This document shows, in pieces, positions 26,729-36,241 of a stretch of 64,000 nucleotides of DNA (positions are counted from its first letter, which is position 1; each line of letters begins with the position of its first letter). Source of the DNA: Demequina globuliformis (GTDB taxonomy: Bacteria; Actinomycetota; Actinomycetes; Actinomycetales; Demequinaceae); contig NZ_BBRG01000002.1 of the NCBI RefSeq assembly GCF_000975155.1, positions 235,049 to 299,048 of the forward strand, given 5' to 3'. A program made the translations under genes and the position numbers. Below the pieces are notes generated by a model. It was not told the DNA's origin and did not search any database. It saw nothing but the letters and a program-made list of their open reading frames with translations.

Positions 26729-27814
26729 TTACTTGCGGCCCTTCCGCTTGGGCTGGGAAGCCTGCCCACGGTGCTCGCCGGGCTTGAGCGCTCCAACCCG
26801 TACGGTGCCGTCCTCGCCGGTAGCAACCTCGACCTCGCCGGACTCACGCAGGGCGAGCACCTTCGCGGTGTGTTCCGCGATCTTGGGCTCGCGGCTGCGC
26901 AGCGCGACCTCCAGCGGCGTGGCGACAAAGATTGACGAGTACGTACCGACGGCCATACCGACAAACAGCGCCAAGGCGATGTCCTTGAGCGTGCCCGCTC
27001 CAAGGATGAAGGACCCGATGAACAGAATCGAGGTCACCGGCAGCAGCGCCACGACCGAGGTGTTGATCGACCGCACCAGCGTCTGGTTGACCGCGAGGTT
27101 CGCCAATTCCGCGTAGCTGTAGCGCATCTGGGTGTCGAAGTGCTGCGTGTTCTCCTTCACCTTGTCGAACACCACGACGGTGTCGTACAGGGAGTAGCCC
27201 AGGATCGTCAGGAAGCCAATCACCGAGGCGGGAGTCACCTCGAAGCCCGACAACGCGTAGATGCCGACCGTGAACAGCAAGTCGTGCAGCAGTGCGATGA
27301 TCGCGGCCGCTGCCATGCGCCACGCCCGGAAGTAAATCGAGATGACGGCGAACACCAGCAGCAAGAAGATCAGCAGACCCTGGAGGGCCTGCTGGCCGAC
27401 GGCGGCCCCCCAGGTAGGACCAATCTGGTCAAAACTGATGGTGTCCTCGTCGACTCCGTACGCGTCCGCGAGGGCGGGCGTCAAAGCCTCCTGCTGGTCT
27501 GCGGTGATCTCCCCCAGCTGAATGCGGAGGTCATCCTCACCCAGGACGGTGATGCGTGGCTCCTGGTTCGGGACAATCTCACCCACGACCTCCTCGGCCG
27601 GAGCCGAAGACGTGTCGTTGACGCCGGGAACGATGTACTGCGCGCCACCGGTGAAGTCGATGCCGAGATTCAGGCCCTTGACCAGCAAGATGACCACGGC
27701 CGTGAGCATCAGGATGCCGGAGACCGCGAACCAGCGCTTGCGCTGACCGACGATGGGGTACGTCTTCTCGCCGCTGTGGAGTTTGTTGCCCCACGTCGCC
27801 AGGTTTGAGGCCAT
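26729..27814 (-). CDS. secF: Protein translocase subunit SecF
   Basis: 361 aa. Six transmembrane segments in the SecF pattern; signature sequences LGIDFTGGAQYIV after TM1, the transport domain TM4-TM6 with GYSLYDTVVVFDKVKEN and RSINTSVVALLPV. With SecD it uses the proton-motive force to pull secreted proteins through SecYEG. A basic, Lys/Arg-rich tail ends the protein. ATG lies 2 bp after the secD stop, so the genes are coupled. Confidence 0.95.
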   Translation of the reverse strand: MASNLATWGNKLHSGEKTYPIVGQRKRWFAVSGILMLTAVVILLVKGLNLGIDFTGGAQYIVPGVNDTSSAPAEEVVGEIVPNQEPRITVLGEDDLRIQLGEITADQQEALTPALADAYGVDEDTISFDQIGPTWGAAVGQQALQGLLIFLLLVFAVISIYFRAWRMAAAAIIALLHDLLFTVGIYALSGFEVTPASVIGFLTILGYSLYDTVVVFDKVKENTQHFDTQMRYSYAELANLAVNQTLVRSINTSVVALLPVTSILFIGSFILGAGTLKDIALALFVGMAVGTYSSIFVATPLEVALRSREPKIAEHTAKVLALRESGEVEVATGEDGTVRVGALKPGEHRGQASQPKRKGRK

Positions 27815-27816
27815 GA

Positions 27817-29913
27817 TTACTCCTTGCCCTTCGTCGACTCGTCCGAGTCGGAAGGCTCGGAGGCCTCCTCTTCGTTGGCGGCATCGGCCGTATCTGTCGC
27901 AATCGCGCCGTCGCCTGCCTTGTCAGCGGCACCCGACGTCTCGTCAGCGCCTGCACCAGCCGTCACGCCAGCCGCGGCCTTGCGCTTGGCAGCCTTGCGC
28001 TCGGCGAGCGTCATGCCGGAGAACTCGTCCCCGGCCTCGCCGGCCACCACTCCATCACCGGAACCGTCGACCTTGCCGGGAGTGCGGGCGCCCGACTTCA
28101 CGCGACCGCGGCCCTTGTAGAGGGCTTCGCGGCCCAACTGGCGGGGGTCGAGGCCGGACCACTTGTGGCCTTCGGAGAAGAACTTGGTGCGTGCCAGCAG
28201 CTTCATCACCGGGTGGGTGAACAGGAACACGACGAGCACGTCAATGAGTGTTGTCAGACCCAACGTGAAGGCGAAGCCGCGCACGCCACCCACGGCTAGG
28301 AAGTACAGCGTTCCTGCGGCGAGCAAGCTGATGGCGTCAGAGGCCAGGATGGTGCGTCGTGCACGTGACCAGGCGTGATCGACCGCGCTCGCAAGCGAGC
28401 GGCCCTCGCGCAGCTCGTCACGGATGCGCTCGAAGTACACGATGAACGAGTCCGCGGTGATACCGATCGCGACAATCAATCCCGCAACACCGGCGAGCGA
28501 CAGGCGGTACCCGATCGCCCACGACAGCAGGTCAATGAGGCCGTAGGTAGCGGCACCAGCGATCAGCAGCGAGCCGATCGTGACCAACCCAAGGGCGCGG
28601 TACTGGATAAGCGAGTAGATGACCACGAGCAGCAGGCCGATGGCACCCGCGATGAGGCCCTTTTCGAGCTGGTCAGCGCCCAGGGTTGCGGAGATCTGCT
28701 GGTTGGACTGGACTTCGAGGCTCATTGGGAGGGCGCCGAACTTCAGCTGGTTGGCAAGCTGCTCGGCAGACTCCTGCGTGAAGTTGCCGGAGATCGAGGC
28801 CTGGCCACCCGAGATGCGCTCGTTGACCTGCGGGTGCGAGATCACGACGCCGTCGAGGACGACCGCGAACTGGTTGCGGGGGGACTCGAGGTTCATCAGA
28901 CGCTGCGAGATCTCGTCGAACTTCGCGCCACCCTCATCAGTGAAGTCGAGGCGGACCTCGTAGTCGCCCGTGAGCGTGCCCTGCTGCGTCATGCGCGGGC
29001 CGGAGGTAGCGGTCTCGATGTCGTCACCGTTGAGCTCAACCGGGCCCATGGCGATCTTCTGGAAATCTGCGCTGGAGCACGCCGAGTAACCAGCCTCGGG
29101 ATCACCCATGGAGCGGCCGCCATAGTTCTCGCCGCTGAGGCAGTCCAGCGCCGCGTACTCGGCCTGCACGTCAGCAGTGAGCCACTCAAACGAGGACGGA
29201 TCGGTCTCGCCGAAGACAGGGCCGGAGGTGGTGTCGTCTTCGGTCGCGATGAGGCCGTCGGTGGTGACGGCCGATGCCTCGGGTGAGGGCGACGCGGATG
29301 GCTCGGCAGACGCGCTGGTGACCTCAGCTGCGGTCGCTTCAGCGGTAGCGGAGGCCTCAGGAGTCGTCGTAGCAGTGTCTGACGTGATGACGTTCGACAC
29401 GTTAGACGCGCTGGGCGAAGGCTCGGGGGTTGCTGATTCGACGGGCTCAGCTGACTCGGAGTCTTCCGGCGCGGGCGAGGTCGTGGCCTCGGTCTCAGCG
29501 CCGTCCCCGCTCGTCGGTGACGGGTCGCCGACCACCAGGACCGGGCGGAACTGCAACTGTGCGGACTGGGCCACGAGGTCAACGGTCGCCTGGTCTGGCG
29601 TGCCAGGCAAAGCGACGACGATGTTGTTGCCCTGGGTCGTGATCTCCGCCTCGGAGACGCCCGAGGCGTCGACGCGCATGCGGATAATCTCGACGGCCTG
29701 GTCCAGGTCGGCCTGCTCGATTTCTTGGCTGGCGCCTTCCTCAAGCACGGGGGTCAGGATGATCTGACGTCCACCGGCGAGGTCCAGAGCGAGGCCGGGA
29801 GTCCAGGATGCCGTGCCCCAGATCACCCCCGCCGCCAGTGCTCCGTACATGACAACGAAGATCGCCGCGAGGCCGATGAGCGCTTTGCGTGCGCTCTTGG
29901 TCACTTTTGACAC
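27817..29913 (-). CDS. secD: Protein translocase subunit SecD with low-complexity insertion
   Basis: 698 aa, longer than the usual 520-620. TM1 is at about 12-32, then LDLAGGRQIILTP, the P1 region, and the C-terminal membrane domain (GITADSFIVYFERIRDELREGRS; RARRTILASDAI). Two regions are extra: residues about 130-235 are Ser/Thr/Pro/Glu-rich and interrupt the extracellular P1 domain, and the last 100 residues are an Ala/Lys/Asp-rich cytoplasmic tail. The GTG start (29913) has AAGGA upstream. Partner of SecF in protein export. Confidence 0.94.
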   Translation of the reverse strand: MSKVTKSARKALIGLAAIFVVMYGALAAGVIWGTASWTPGLALDLAGGRQIILTPVLEEGASQEIEQADLDQAVEIIRMRVDASGVSEAEITTQGNNIVVALPGTPDQATVDLVAQSAQLQFRPVLVVGDPSPTSGDGAETEATTSPAPEDSESAEPVESATPEPSPSASNVSNVITSDTATTTPEASATAEATAAEVTSASAEPSASPSPEASAVTTDGLIATEDDTTSGPVFGETDPSSFEWLTADVQAEYAALDCLSGENYGGRSMGDPEAGYSACSSADFQKIAMGPVELNGDDIETATSGPRMTQQGTLTGDYEVRLDFTDEGGAKFDEISQRLMNLESPRNQFAVVLDGVVISHPQVNERISGGQASISGNFTQESAEQLANQLKFGALPMSLEVQSNQQISATLGADQLEKGLIAGAIGLLLVVIYSLIQYRALGLVTIGSLLIAGAATYGLIDLLSWAIGYRLSLAGVAGLIVAIGITADSFIVYFERIRDELREGRSLASAVDHAWSRARRTILASDAISLLAAGTLYFLAVGGVRGFAFTLGLTTLIDVLVVFLFTHPVMKLLARTKFFSEGHKWSGLDPRQLGREALYKGRGRVKSGARTPGKVDGSGDGVVAGEAGDEFSGMTLAERKAAKRKAAAGVTAGAGADETSGAADKAGDGAIATDTADAANEEEASEPSDSDESTKGKE

Positions 29914-29996
29914 AGGATTCCTTCTTCAGCAGTCGACTGCGCTCCGGGGAGCCTCGCCGATTCTAGGGTGCATCGACGCCAAACGTCGAATGTCGG

Positions 29997-31049
29997 TCAA
30001 TCGAACAGACGGCCGCCGACCATTCCTGCCTGTGCGTCGGCCGGCGGTGTCAGTCCCAAATGCTCCCATGCATCGGCCGTTGCCACACGCCCCCGCGGCG
30101 ACCGACTCATTAATCCCTCACGTACCAGGAAGGGCTCCGCGACCGTCTCGACCGTCTCGGGCTCCTCGCCTACGGACACCGCCAATGTCGACAATCCGAC
30201 CGGGCCTCCGCCAAATCGCTGGCACAGCGCGCGCAACACTGCCCGGTCAAGACGGTCGAGGCCGCGATCGTCCACCTCGTACACCTTGAGCGCCTCCTTC
30301 GCGGAGGCAAGATCTCCTCGACCGGAGCCGTGTACTTCAGCGAAGTCCCGTACCCGGCGCAGCAGGCGGTTCGCGATGCGGGGTGTACCGCGCGAGCGGC
30401 CCGCGATCTCAGCAGCCGCGGAGACGTCGATTTCAAAGTCGAGGAGCCGTGCAGAGCGGCCCAAGATGCGCTGCAACTCCCCCGGTTCATAGAACTCGAG
30501 GTGGCCGGTGAATCCGAACCTGTCACGCAACGGCGCTGGCAGCAGCCCCGCCCGCGTGGTCGCACCCACCACCGTGAAGCGCGGCAAACTCAACGGGATC
30601 GACGTGGCGCCCGCCCCCTTGCCGACGACGACATCCACACGGAAGTCCTCCATCGCGAGGTACAGCATCTCCTCCGCCGGGCGCGCGAGGCGGTGGATCT
30701 CGTCCAAGAACAGGACATCGCCTTCCTCAAGTGACGAAAGGATCGCGGCGAGATCGCCCGCATGCTGGATCGCAGGACCGGAGGTCAAGCGCAGCGCCGC
30801 GCCCATCTCCGAGGCGATAATCATCGCGAGCGTGGTCTTTCCCAGGCCAGGCGGCCCCGACAGCAGCACGTGGTCCGCGGTCGTGCCACGAGCGGAGGCC
30901 GCGCGCAGCACCAGGGAGAGCTGGTCGCGCAGCGTCTGCTGACCGACGAACTCGTCGAGGCTTCCTGGCCGCAGCGCTGCCTCGCTCGAGCGCTCGATGG
31001 CGTCCGCCGACGCGTCCACGAGGCGCGGATCAAAGTCCTCGTCAGCCAC
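29997..31049 (-). CDS. ruvB: Holliday junction branch migration ATPase RuvB
   Basis: 350 aa from the GTG at 31049, whose codon overlaps the ruvA stop (GTGGCTGA). Walker A GPPGLGKT at 65-72, Walker [10 protein letters not shown], sensor [18 protein letters not shown] and the C-terminal winged helix ([29 protein letters not shown]). It drives branch migration with RuvA. The frame is open upstream through ruvA, so the start was set by the coupling and by family length. Confidence 0.96.
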   Translation of the reverse strand: MADEDFDPRLVDASADAIERSSEAALRPGSLDEFVGQQTLRDQLSLVLRAASARGTTADHVLLSGPPGLGKTTLAMIIASEMGAALRLTSGPAIQHAGDLAAILSSLEEGDVLFLDEIHRLARPAEEMLYLAMEDFRVDVVVGKGAGATSIPLSLPRFTVVGATTRAGLLPAPLRDRFGFTGHLEFYEPGELQRILGRSARLLDFEIDVSAAAEIAGRSRGTPRIANRLLRRVRDFAEVHGSGRGDLASAKEALKVYEVDDRGLDRLDRAVLRALCQRFGGGPVGLSTLAVSVGEEPETVETVAEPFLVREGLMSRSPRGRVATADAWEHLGLTPPADAQAGMVGGRLFD

Positions 31050-31638
31050 GCTTGGCGCCCATCGTCTGCAACGCCCGGCGCAACGTGGCCGGTACGTCGG
31101 CTTCGGCAACTGGCCCATCGACGACCGCCTCGACGGCGGAGGCAGCCGCCTTGGGGTTCCAGCCCAAGCCCACGAGCGCGTCTTCCACCTGGCCACGGGC
31201 GTCGCCCGCAGGGGCAGGCGTAGCACCAGGGGCGTCCGGCAGCGACAACTTTCCTCCCAGTTCGAGCAGTAGCCGCGCGGCCACCTTGGCTCCGATGCCC
31301 GGGACCTGCTCGAGCGCCTTGCGGTCGCCTGCCGCGACGGCGGTCGCGAGAGCGTCGGGCGTGTGGACCGAGAGCATGGCGAGCGCCAGCCGTGGGCCAA
31401 CGCCCTGAACAGACTGCAGCGCCACAAAAGTGTCGCGTTCATTCTCGGTGCCGAACCCAAAGAGCGTCAGGGAGTCCTCCCGCACCACCAGGTGGGTGTG
31501 CACGCGAGCCTGGTGGCCGTGCCGCAGGTCCGCCAAGGTCGTCGGCGTCGAGAGCACCTGGTGACCGACCCCGCTGGTCTCGATGACGGCACTGGTCGCA
31601 CCCACTGACAGGACCGTGCCGTTCAGGCTCGCGATCAC
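31042..31638 (-). CDS. ruvA: Holliday junction DNA helicase RuvA
   Basis: 198 aa from GTG 31638, which follows a strong AAGGAGGAG. OB domain at the N-terminus ([19 protein letters not shown]), two helix-hairpin-helix motifs ([35 protein letters not shown]) and a C-terminal domain III ([22 protein letters not shown]) that contacts RuvB. It binds four-way junctions as a tetramer. Confidence 0.95.
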   Translation of the reverse strand: MIASLNGTVLSVGATSAVIETSGVGHQVLSTPTTLADLRHGHQARVHTHLVVREDSLTLFGFGTENERDTFVALQSVQGVGPRLALAMLSVHTPDALATAVAAGDRKALEQVPGIGAKVAARLLLELGGKLSLPDAPGATPAPAGDARGQVEDALVGLGWNPKAAASAVEAVVDGPVAEADVPATLRRALQTMGAKRG

Positions 31639-31710
31639 TGCTCCTCCTTCGAACGTATGTACGAACACGGTAAGGGAAGGGGCCGGATGGCGTGGCGAGA
31701 CTCGCCGCCG

Positions 31711-32265
31711 CTACCGTCGCTTGCGCGCCGCCTTGTCCGCCTCGGCCCACAAGCGCTGGGCGGCGGTGGTTGCTTGCGAGCCGACGGGCGCCGCTCCTCC
31801 ACGCCACGCGTGCGCGATAGCGATGGCCAATGCGTCTGCGGCATCGGCCGGCTTGGGCGCCTCCGACAGTCCCAGCACGCGCGACACCATGAAGCCCACC
31901 TGAGTTTTTCCAGCGCGGCCGTCGCCCGTGATCGCCGCCTTGACCTCCGACGGCGTGTAGAGCGTCACGGGCAGGCCCCGCCGTTCGGCGAGCAACATCA
32001 CGACGCCGGAGATCTGCGCCGTGCCCATCACCGTCGACACGTTTGATTGCGCGAAGACTCGCTCCAACGCCACCGCCTGCGGCCGGTGCTCATCGAGCGC
32101 GCGCTCGATGGCGTCGGCAAGGCGTGCGATGCGGGCGGGAGTGTCAGCTGAAGCGGACGACGTCGCCGCACTCACGTGCACGAGGTTTACCCGCCGCGCC
32201 CCTGCGGCGTCGACGATGCCAAGGCCGCAGCGCGTCAGGCCAGGATCAACGCCGAGGATCCTCAT
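31711..32265 (-). CDS. ruvC: Crossover junction endodeoxyribonuclease RuvC
   Basis: 184 aa. The four acidic active-site residues are in place: Asp7 (GVDPGL), Glu68 (ALERVF), Asp141 and Asp144 (ADAADALAIAI). It resolves Holliday junctions symmetrically. First gene of the ruvCAB set, 21 bp after yebC; a 72-bp gap separates it from ruvA, whose ribosome-binding site lies in it. Confidence 0.96.
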   Translation of the reverse strand: MRILGVDPGLTRCGLGIVDAAGARRVNLVHVSAATSSASADTPARIARLADAIERALDEHRPQAVALERVFAQSNVSTVMGTAQISGVVMLLAERRGLPVTLYTPSEVKAAITGDGRAGKTQVGFMVSRVLGLSEAPKPADAADALAIAIAHAWRGGAAPVGSQATTAAQRLWAEADKAARKRR

Positions 32266-32286
32266 GGGCGCGGCCGCCTGACCGGC

Positions 32287-33045
32287 TCAGTCTTCCTGCG
32301 CGGCCTCGAGGACCTCGTCGGAGGCGTCCATGTTGGCAAACACGTTCTGGACGTCATCCGAGTCTTCAAGGGCATCGATCAAGCGCAACATCTTCTTGGC
32401 GCCATCCACGTCGAGCTCGACCTTGACGGAAGGAACCCACGTGGCCTCAGCGGAGTCGTAGTCGATGTCGGCAGCCTGGAGCGCGGTGCGCACGGCCACC
32501 ACGTCGGTGGCCTCCGACGTGATGACAAACACGTCGCCGGCTTCCTCGATCTCCTCGGCACCGGCCTCGAGAGTCGCCTCCATGAGCGCGTCCTCAGTCA
32601 CGCCGCCCTCGGTGGACACCACCACCTGGCCCTTGCGTGAGAAGAGGTAGGCCACTGAGCCGGGGTCGGCCAAGGTGCCGTTATTGCGCGTGAGTGCGGT
32701 GCGCACTTCCATCGCCGCGCGGTTGCGGTTGTCGGTCAAACACTCGATCAGCATCGCGACGCCGTTGGGGCCGTAGCCCTCGTACATGATGGTCTCGTAG
32801 TCCGCAGCGCCGGCCTCGAGCCCGGATCCGCGCTTGACGGCCCGGTCGATGTTGTCGTTAGGGACCGACGACTTCTTCGCCTTCTGGATCGCGTCATACA
32901 GCGTGGGGTTGCCCGCAGGGTCGCCGCCGCCGGTCCGCGCCGCCACCTCGATGTTCTTGATGAGCTTGGCGAACAGCTTGCCGCGCTTGGCATCGATGAC
33001 GGCCTTTTTGTGCTTGGTGGTGGCCCACTTGGAGTGACCGGACAC
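32287..33045 (-). CDS. yebC: YebC/PmpR family protein (TACO1-like)
   Basis: 252 aa. The family N-terminus is clear: [24 protein letters not shown], followed by [13 protein letters not shown] and [22 protein letters not shown]. Members act as transcriptional regulators or as translation activators at polyproline stretches; which applies here is not visible. yebC directly before ruvC is a very common bacterial order. Confidence 0.95.
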   Translation of the reverse strand: MSGHSKWATTKHKKAVIDAKRGKLFAKLIKNIEVAARTGGGDPAGNPTLYDAIQKAKKSSVPNDNIDRAVKRGSGLEAGAADYETIMYEGYGPNGVAMLIECLTDNRNRAAMEVRTALTRNNGTLADPGSVAYLFSRKGQVVVSTEGGVTEDALMEATLEAGAEEIEEAGDVFVITSEATDVVAVRTALQAADIDYDSAEATWVPSVKVELDVDGAKKMLRLIDALEDSDDVQNVFANMDASDEVLEAAQED

Positions 33046-33110
33046 GTGTGCTCCTTGGGTTGCGTAGCGGCTAAGGTCTGCGGGCCAGTCTACTCAGGCA
33101 CACCGACGCG

Positions 33111-33482
33111 CTAAACAGCGCCGATGGCGAGCCTCCCTGCAATCCCTAGCAGGCCGGACCACAGCAGGCTGGCGAACGTACCAATGATGAACCGCTCCGA
33201 GACCTCGCCCCGCACGGGCTGCACCGTGTCCCTCAACTCTGGATAGCGTCCCAAGCCCTTGACGGCCACGACCACGGCGATGGCCTCAGGGTGGCCCACG
33301 AGGATAGAGCCGGTCACCATCAGGCGCTCGAGCACGCCCACCCACATGCCTCCGCGCAAAATACCGGGGGTCTGCGCGCCCGGTTCGATCCGCCTGAGTG
33401 CCCATCCGATCACGGGTGCGCCCGCCGCAGCGGACAGCGCGAGCGCGACCAGCACTATCCCGGCGATCGCAAGTTCCGTCAT
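33111..33482 (-). CDS. Small conserved membrane protein, partner of the SatD-like gene
   Basis: 123 aa with about three hydrophobic segments (residues 5-28, 45-75, 98-120) and a conserved-looking middle VGVLERLMVTGSILVGHPEAIAVVVAVKGLGRYPEL, ending SERFIIGTFASLLW. The start overlaps the stop of the upstream SatD-like gene by 4 bp (ATGA), so the two are co-translated. I recall the same pair in other actinobacteria but know no assigned function. Confidence 0.75.
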   Translation of the reverse strand: MTELAIAGIVLVALALSAAAGAPVIGWALRRIEPGAQTPGILRGGMWVGVLERLMVTGSILVGHPEAIAVVVAVKGLGRYPELRDTVQPVRGEVSERFIIGTFASLLWSGLLGIAGRLAIGAV

Positions 33483-34135
33483 GAGGGTCGATCCTGCCCG
33501 ACCGTGGGCGTCGTGTCCACGGATCGCTCAAGGCGTTCGAGCCTTGCCAGCATGCGTGCCGCCACCGGACGCGCGCGACGCTCCTCTTCGATCAGGCCAG
33601 CTGCCACTCGCTTGCTGACGGCCTGGGGAGAAATCCGTAGCGCCTCAGCGACCTCTCGCTGAGTGGCGCCGTCAACCAGGTGATCCGCCACTTCCCACCC
33701 GGCCGCGGATCGACGTGCGACGACGGAGCCGAGCAGTTGGAGGATGGCCGTGGCCTCCTCTTCTGCATCTGGGTCGGAGCCCGCGACGACGACTGGCACG
33801 GGTTCGCCCCGGCCGCGCGCACGCTCGACGGCGCGGCGTGCATGCACAAAGGCCGCCCCTGAGCTTTCCCTGGCGGTCGCGCCTAGCGGCTCATCGACAG
33901 ACCCTGCGCCGACTCCCACCGACCACTGCTGCTCGCGGATCAAGAGGAGCGCGAGGTCAACGGCCGCATCTGGGCCGGACACCAGCACCTGGACTTCGTC
34001 GCCGACCGTTCGGACGAGCGGGAGCACGATAGACGGCGCCCATCGCTGCCGCCATGGCGTCAGCCGGTCGAGGAGCGCGGGTACGCGGTCCCCCGTGCGC
34101 GTACTGCCGCGCTGGTCTGTCGTGACGACGAACAT
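33479..34135 (-). CDS. SatD-like protein with helix-turn-helix domain
   Basis: 218 aa. The N-terminal part (FVVTTDQRGSTRTGDRVP; TVGDEVQVLV; WSVGVGAGSVDEPL) resembles SatD-type domains, which are nucleotide-cyclase-like in outline. Near residues 157-185 lies a helix-turn-helix: GATQREVAEALRISPQAVSKR. The ATG has no ribosome-binding site and a promoter ends 6 bp before it, so the mRNA is probably leaderless. Two tandem palindromic repeats overlap that promoter, which suggests that the protein represses its own operon. Target and effector are unknown. Confidence 0.7.
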   Translation of the reverse strand: MFVVTTDQRGSTRTGDRVPALLDRLTPWRQRWAPSIVLPLVRTVGDEVQVLVSGPDAAVDLALLLIREQQWSVGVGAGSVDEPLGATARESSGAAFVHARRAVERARGRGEPVPVVVAGSDPDAEEEATAILQLLGSVVARRSAAGWEVADHLVDGATQREVAEALRISPQAVSKRVAAGLIEEERRARPVAARMLARLERLERSVDTTPTVGQDRPS

Positions 34136-34136
34136 G

Positions 34137-34186
34137 CATCAACTCTACAGACTTGATTCGGCCACATCAACTCTTAGGGGTTGATT
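34137..34186 (-). promoter_or_regulatory. Tandem 22-bp operators overlapping a leaderless promoter of the SatD-like/HTH gene
   Basis: On the plus strand CATCAACTCT-N6-TTGATT occurs at 34137-34158 and again at 34165-34186, identical at all 16 fixed positions, centre to centre 28 bp. Each unit is itself an inverted repeat (ATCAA/TTGAT). On the minus strand the same bases give TTGATG, 17 bp, TAGAGT, then 6 bp to the ATG at 34135, a good housekeeping promoter whose transcript would begin at the start codon. Binding would cover both the -35 and -10 boxes. Confidence 0.7.
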
Positions 34187-34206
34187 AAGGTCGAGCGGAC
34201 GAGAAC

Positions 34207-34794
34207 TCAGTCCACCAACCCGAGCAGCAGCTCGTGCACTCGGGTATCCGAGGAAATCTCGGGGTGGAACGCCGTCGCAATCGCCCGACCGCGCCGCACC
34301 GCCACTGGATGGCGCTGCCCATCAGGACCCGTTGCCGTCGCCAACACCTCGACGTCACCGTCGTGAGACTCCACCCACGGCGCCCGAATGAAGGTGCCGT
34401 GCATCTGGGAGCCGTCCAGTTCCCACACCAGCTCCACTTCGGAGGAATCAACCTGGCGCCCAAACGCGTTACGCCGCACCGTCATGGGGATGGCGCCCAG
34501 CGTCTGCTGCCCCTCGATTCCGTCGACCAGATCGCGCGCCAACATGATCATGCCGGCACACGACCCGAGCACGGGCAACCCGTCAGCCAAGCGCGCCAGC
34601 AGCGGCTCGCGCAGGTCGAAAGCACGCAACAGCTTGTCCATCGTTGTGGACTCGCCACCCGGAATCACCAGTGCATCGAGGGATTCAAGTTCGCTCACCC
34701 GACGCACCGAGACAACGTCCGCGCCAAGAGACGCCACCATCGCCGCGTGCTCCCGCACGTCCCCCTGCAGGGCCAGCACTCCCACTCGCGTCAT
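34207..34794 (-). CDS. pdxT: Pyridoxal 5'-phosphate synthase glutaminase subunit PdxT
   Basis: 195 aa class I glutamine amidotransferase. The triad is Cys79 (GSCAGM), His177 and Glu179 (AFHPEI); PGGEST near 46-51 is the family motif. It hydrolyses glutamine and passes ammonia to PdxS. The start overlaps the stop of the NUDIX gene by 4 bp, so the order pdxS, NUDIX, pdxT is one operon. Confidence 0.96.
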   Translation of the reverse strand: MTRVGVLALQGDVREHAAMVASLGADVVSVRRVSELESLDALVIPGGESTTMDKLLRAFDLREPLLARLADGLPVLGSCAGMIMLARDLVDGIEGQQTLGAIPMTVRRNAFGRQVDSSEVELVWELDGSQMHGTFIRAPWVESHDGDVEVLATATGPDGQRHPVAVRRGRAIATAFHPEISSDTRVHELLLGLVD

Positions 34795-35315
34795 TCCGGT
34801 TCCACTCCCAAGTCCCTCGCGACCCCGTCCCAGGGGTCAAAGTCTGCCCAGCTCTCGCTCAAGCGTGCGGGGAACACCTCAATCCCCGCATCGGCCAGTT
34901 CCGCGAGCGTCACCCACTGGCTCCCGTCAATGACCTCTTGCTCATCCACGGTCCAGGCTTGATCCACGGCGCTGCGCCGCTCGGCGTCCTCACGTCGCGC
35001 GACAAAGAACACCTCGTGCTGCACGTACTGGCGCGAGAAAAAGTCGAACAGCGCCGTCCTGCGCCACACGGGCCCCGCGAGCTCGTGCTCGGCGAGGACA
35101 AAACCGGTCTCCTCTGCCAACTCTCGCACCGCAGCACCGCGTTCGCTCTCCCCCGGTTCCACCCCGCCCCCTGGGGTAAACCACCACGAACGGCTGGGCT
35201 GGTGGGGATCGTGGCCACGCAGCATCAGCAGGCGGTCACCATCCAGGAGCAGCACGCGCGCGCCGTAACGTTCGATCCGCTCACCGTCGCGCGGTTGCCG
35301 ATCCGACACTGTCAC
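34791..35315 (-). CDS. NUDIX hydrolase
   Basis: 174 aa with a complete Nudix box: G50, E56, R64-E65, E68-E69, G71 ([20 protein letters not shown]). Substrate cannot be told from sequence. It lies between pdxS and pdxT with 4-bp and 14-bp junctions; a NUDIX gene also sits in the corresponding place near pimA in mycobacteria. It is probably a housekeeping nucleotide-sanitising enzyme. Confidence 0.9.
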   Translation of the reverse strand: MTVSDRQPRDGERIERYGARVLLLDGDRLLMLRGHDPHQPSRSWWFTPGGGVEPGESERGAAVRELAEETGFVLAEHELAGPVWRRTALFDFFSRQYVQHEVFFVARREDAERRSAVDQAWTVDEQEVIDGSQWVTLAELADAGIEVFPARLSESWADFDPWDGVARDLGVEPE

Positions 35316-35329
35316 GGCGCGAGCGGGGC

Positions 35330-36238
35330 TTACCAGCCGCGCTCAGCGAGGCGGTGCGGCTCCGGCACGTCGTCGACGTTGATGCCGACCATCGCCTCGC
35401 CAAGACCGCGCGAGACCTCGGCCAACACGGCAGGGTCGTCGTAGAAGGTGGTCGCCTTCACAATTGCCTTGGCGCGCGAGGCGGGGTCGCCTGACTTAAA
35501 GATGCCCGACCCCACAAAGACACCCTCGGCGCCCAGCTGCATCATCATCGCGGCATCAGCGGGGGTGGCGATACCACCGGCAGTGAAGGTCACTACCGGA
35601 AGCTTGCCCGTGGCGGCAACTTCCTGGACCAGGGGCAGCGGTGCCTGGAGTTCCTTCGCGGCGACATACAGCTCGTCCTTGGGCAGCGACGTCAAGCGCG
35701 CAATCTCGGTACGCAGCGTGCGCATGTGCGTCGTGGCGTTGGAGACATCCCCTGTGCCCGCTTCACCCTTTGAGCGAATCATCGCTGCGCCTTCGGAGAT
35801 GCGACGCAGCGCCTCGCCAAGGTTGGTCGCGCCGCACACGAACGGGACGGTGAACTGCCACTTGTCGATGTGGTGGGCGTAGTCCGCGGGGGTCAGCACC
35901 TCGGACTCATCGATGTAGTCCACGCCAAGGCTCTCGAGAATCTGTGCCTCGACGAAGTGGCCAATGCGGGCCTTGGCCATGACGGGAATGGACACCGCGT
36001 CGATGATCCCTGACACGAGGTCGGGGTCAGACATGCGGGCGACGCCACCCTGAGCACGGATGTCAGCCGGGACACGCTCAAGCGCCATCACGGCGACGGC
36101 ACCGGCGTCTTCGGCAATCTTCGCCTGCTCGGGCGTGACGACGTCCATGATCACGCCGCCCTTGAGCATCTCCGCCATGCCGCGCTTGACCAGGTCAGTT
36201 CCTACCTGCGGGGTGGTGGCGTTGGCGTTGTCGCTCAT
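35330..36238 (-). CDS. pdxS: Pyridoxal 5'-phosphate synthase lyase subunit PdxS
   Basis: 302 aa (beta/alpha)8 barrel. Active-site Asp32 (GGVIMDVV) and Lys89 ([10 protein letters not shown]) are visible, with the phosphate site [13 protein letters not shown]. Builds PLP from ribose 5-phosphate, glyceraldehyde 3-phosphate and the ammonia from PdxT. Begins 3 bp after the pimA stop. Confidence 0.97.
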   Translation of the reverse strand: MSDNANATTPQVGTDLVKRGMAEMLKGGVIMDVVTPEQAKIAEDAGAVAVMALERVPADIRAQGGVARMSDPDLVSGIIDAVSIPVMAKARIGHFVEAQILESLGVDYIDESEVLTPADYAHHIDKWQFTVPFVCGATNLGEALRRISEGAAMIRSKGEAGTGDVSNATTHMRTLRTEIARLTSLPKDELYVAAKELQAPLPLVQEVAATGKLPVVTFTAGGIATPADAAMMMQLGAEGVFVGSGIFKSGDPASRAKAIVKATTFYDDPAVLAEVSRGLGEAMVGINVDDVPEPHRLAERGW

Positions 36239-36241
36239 GTA

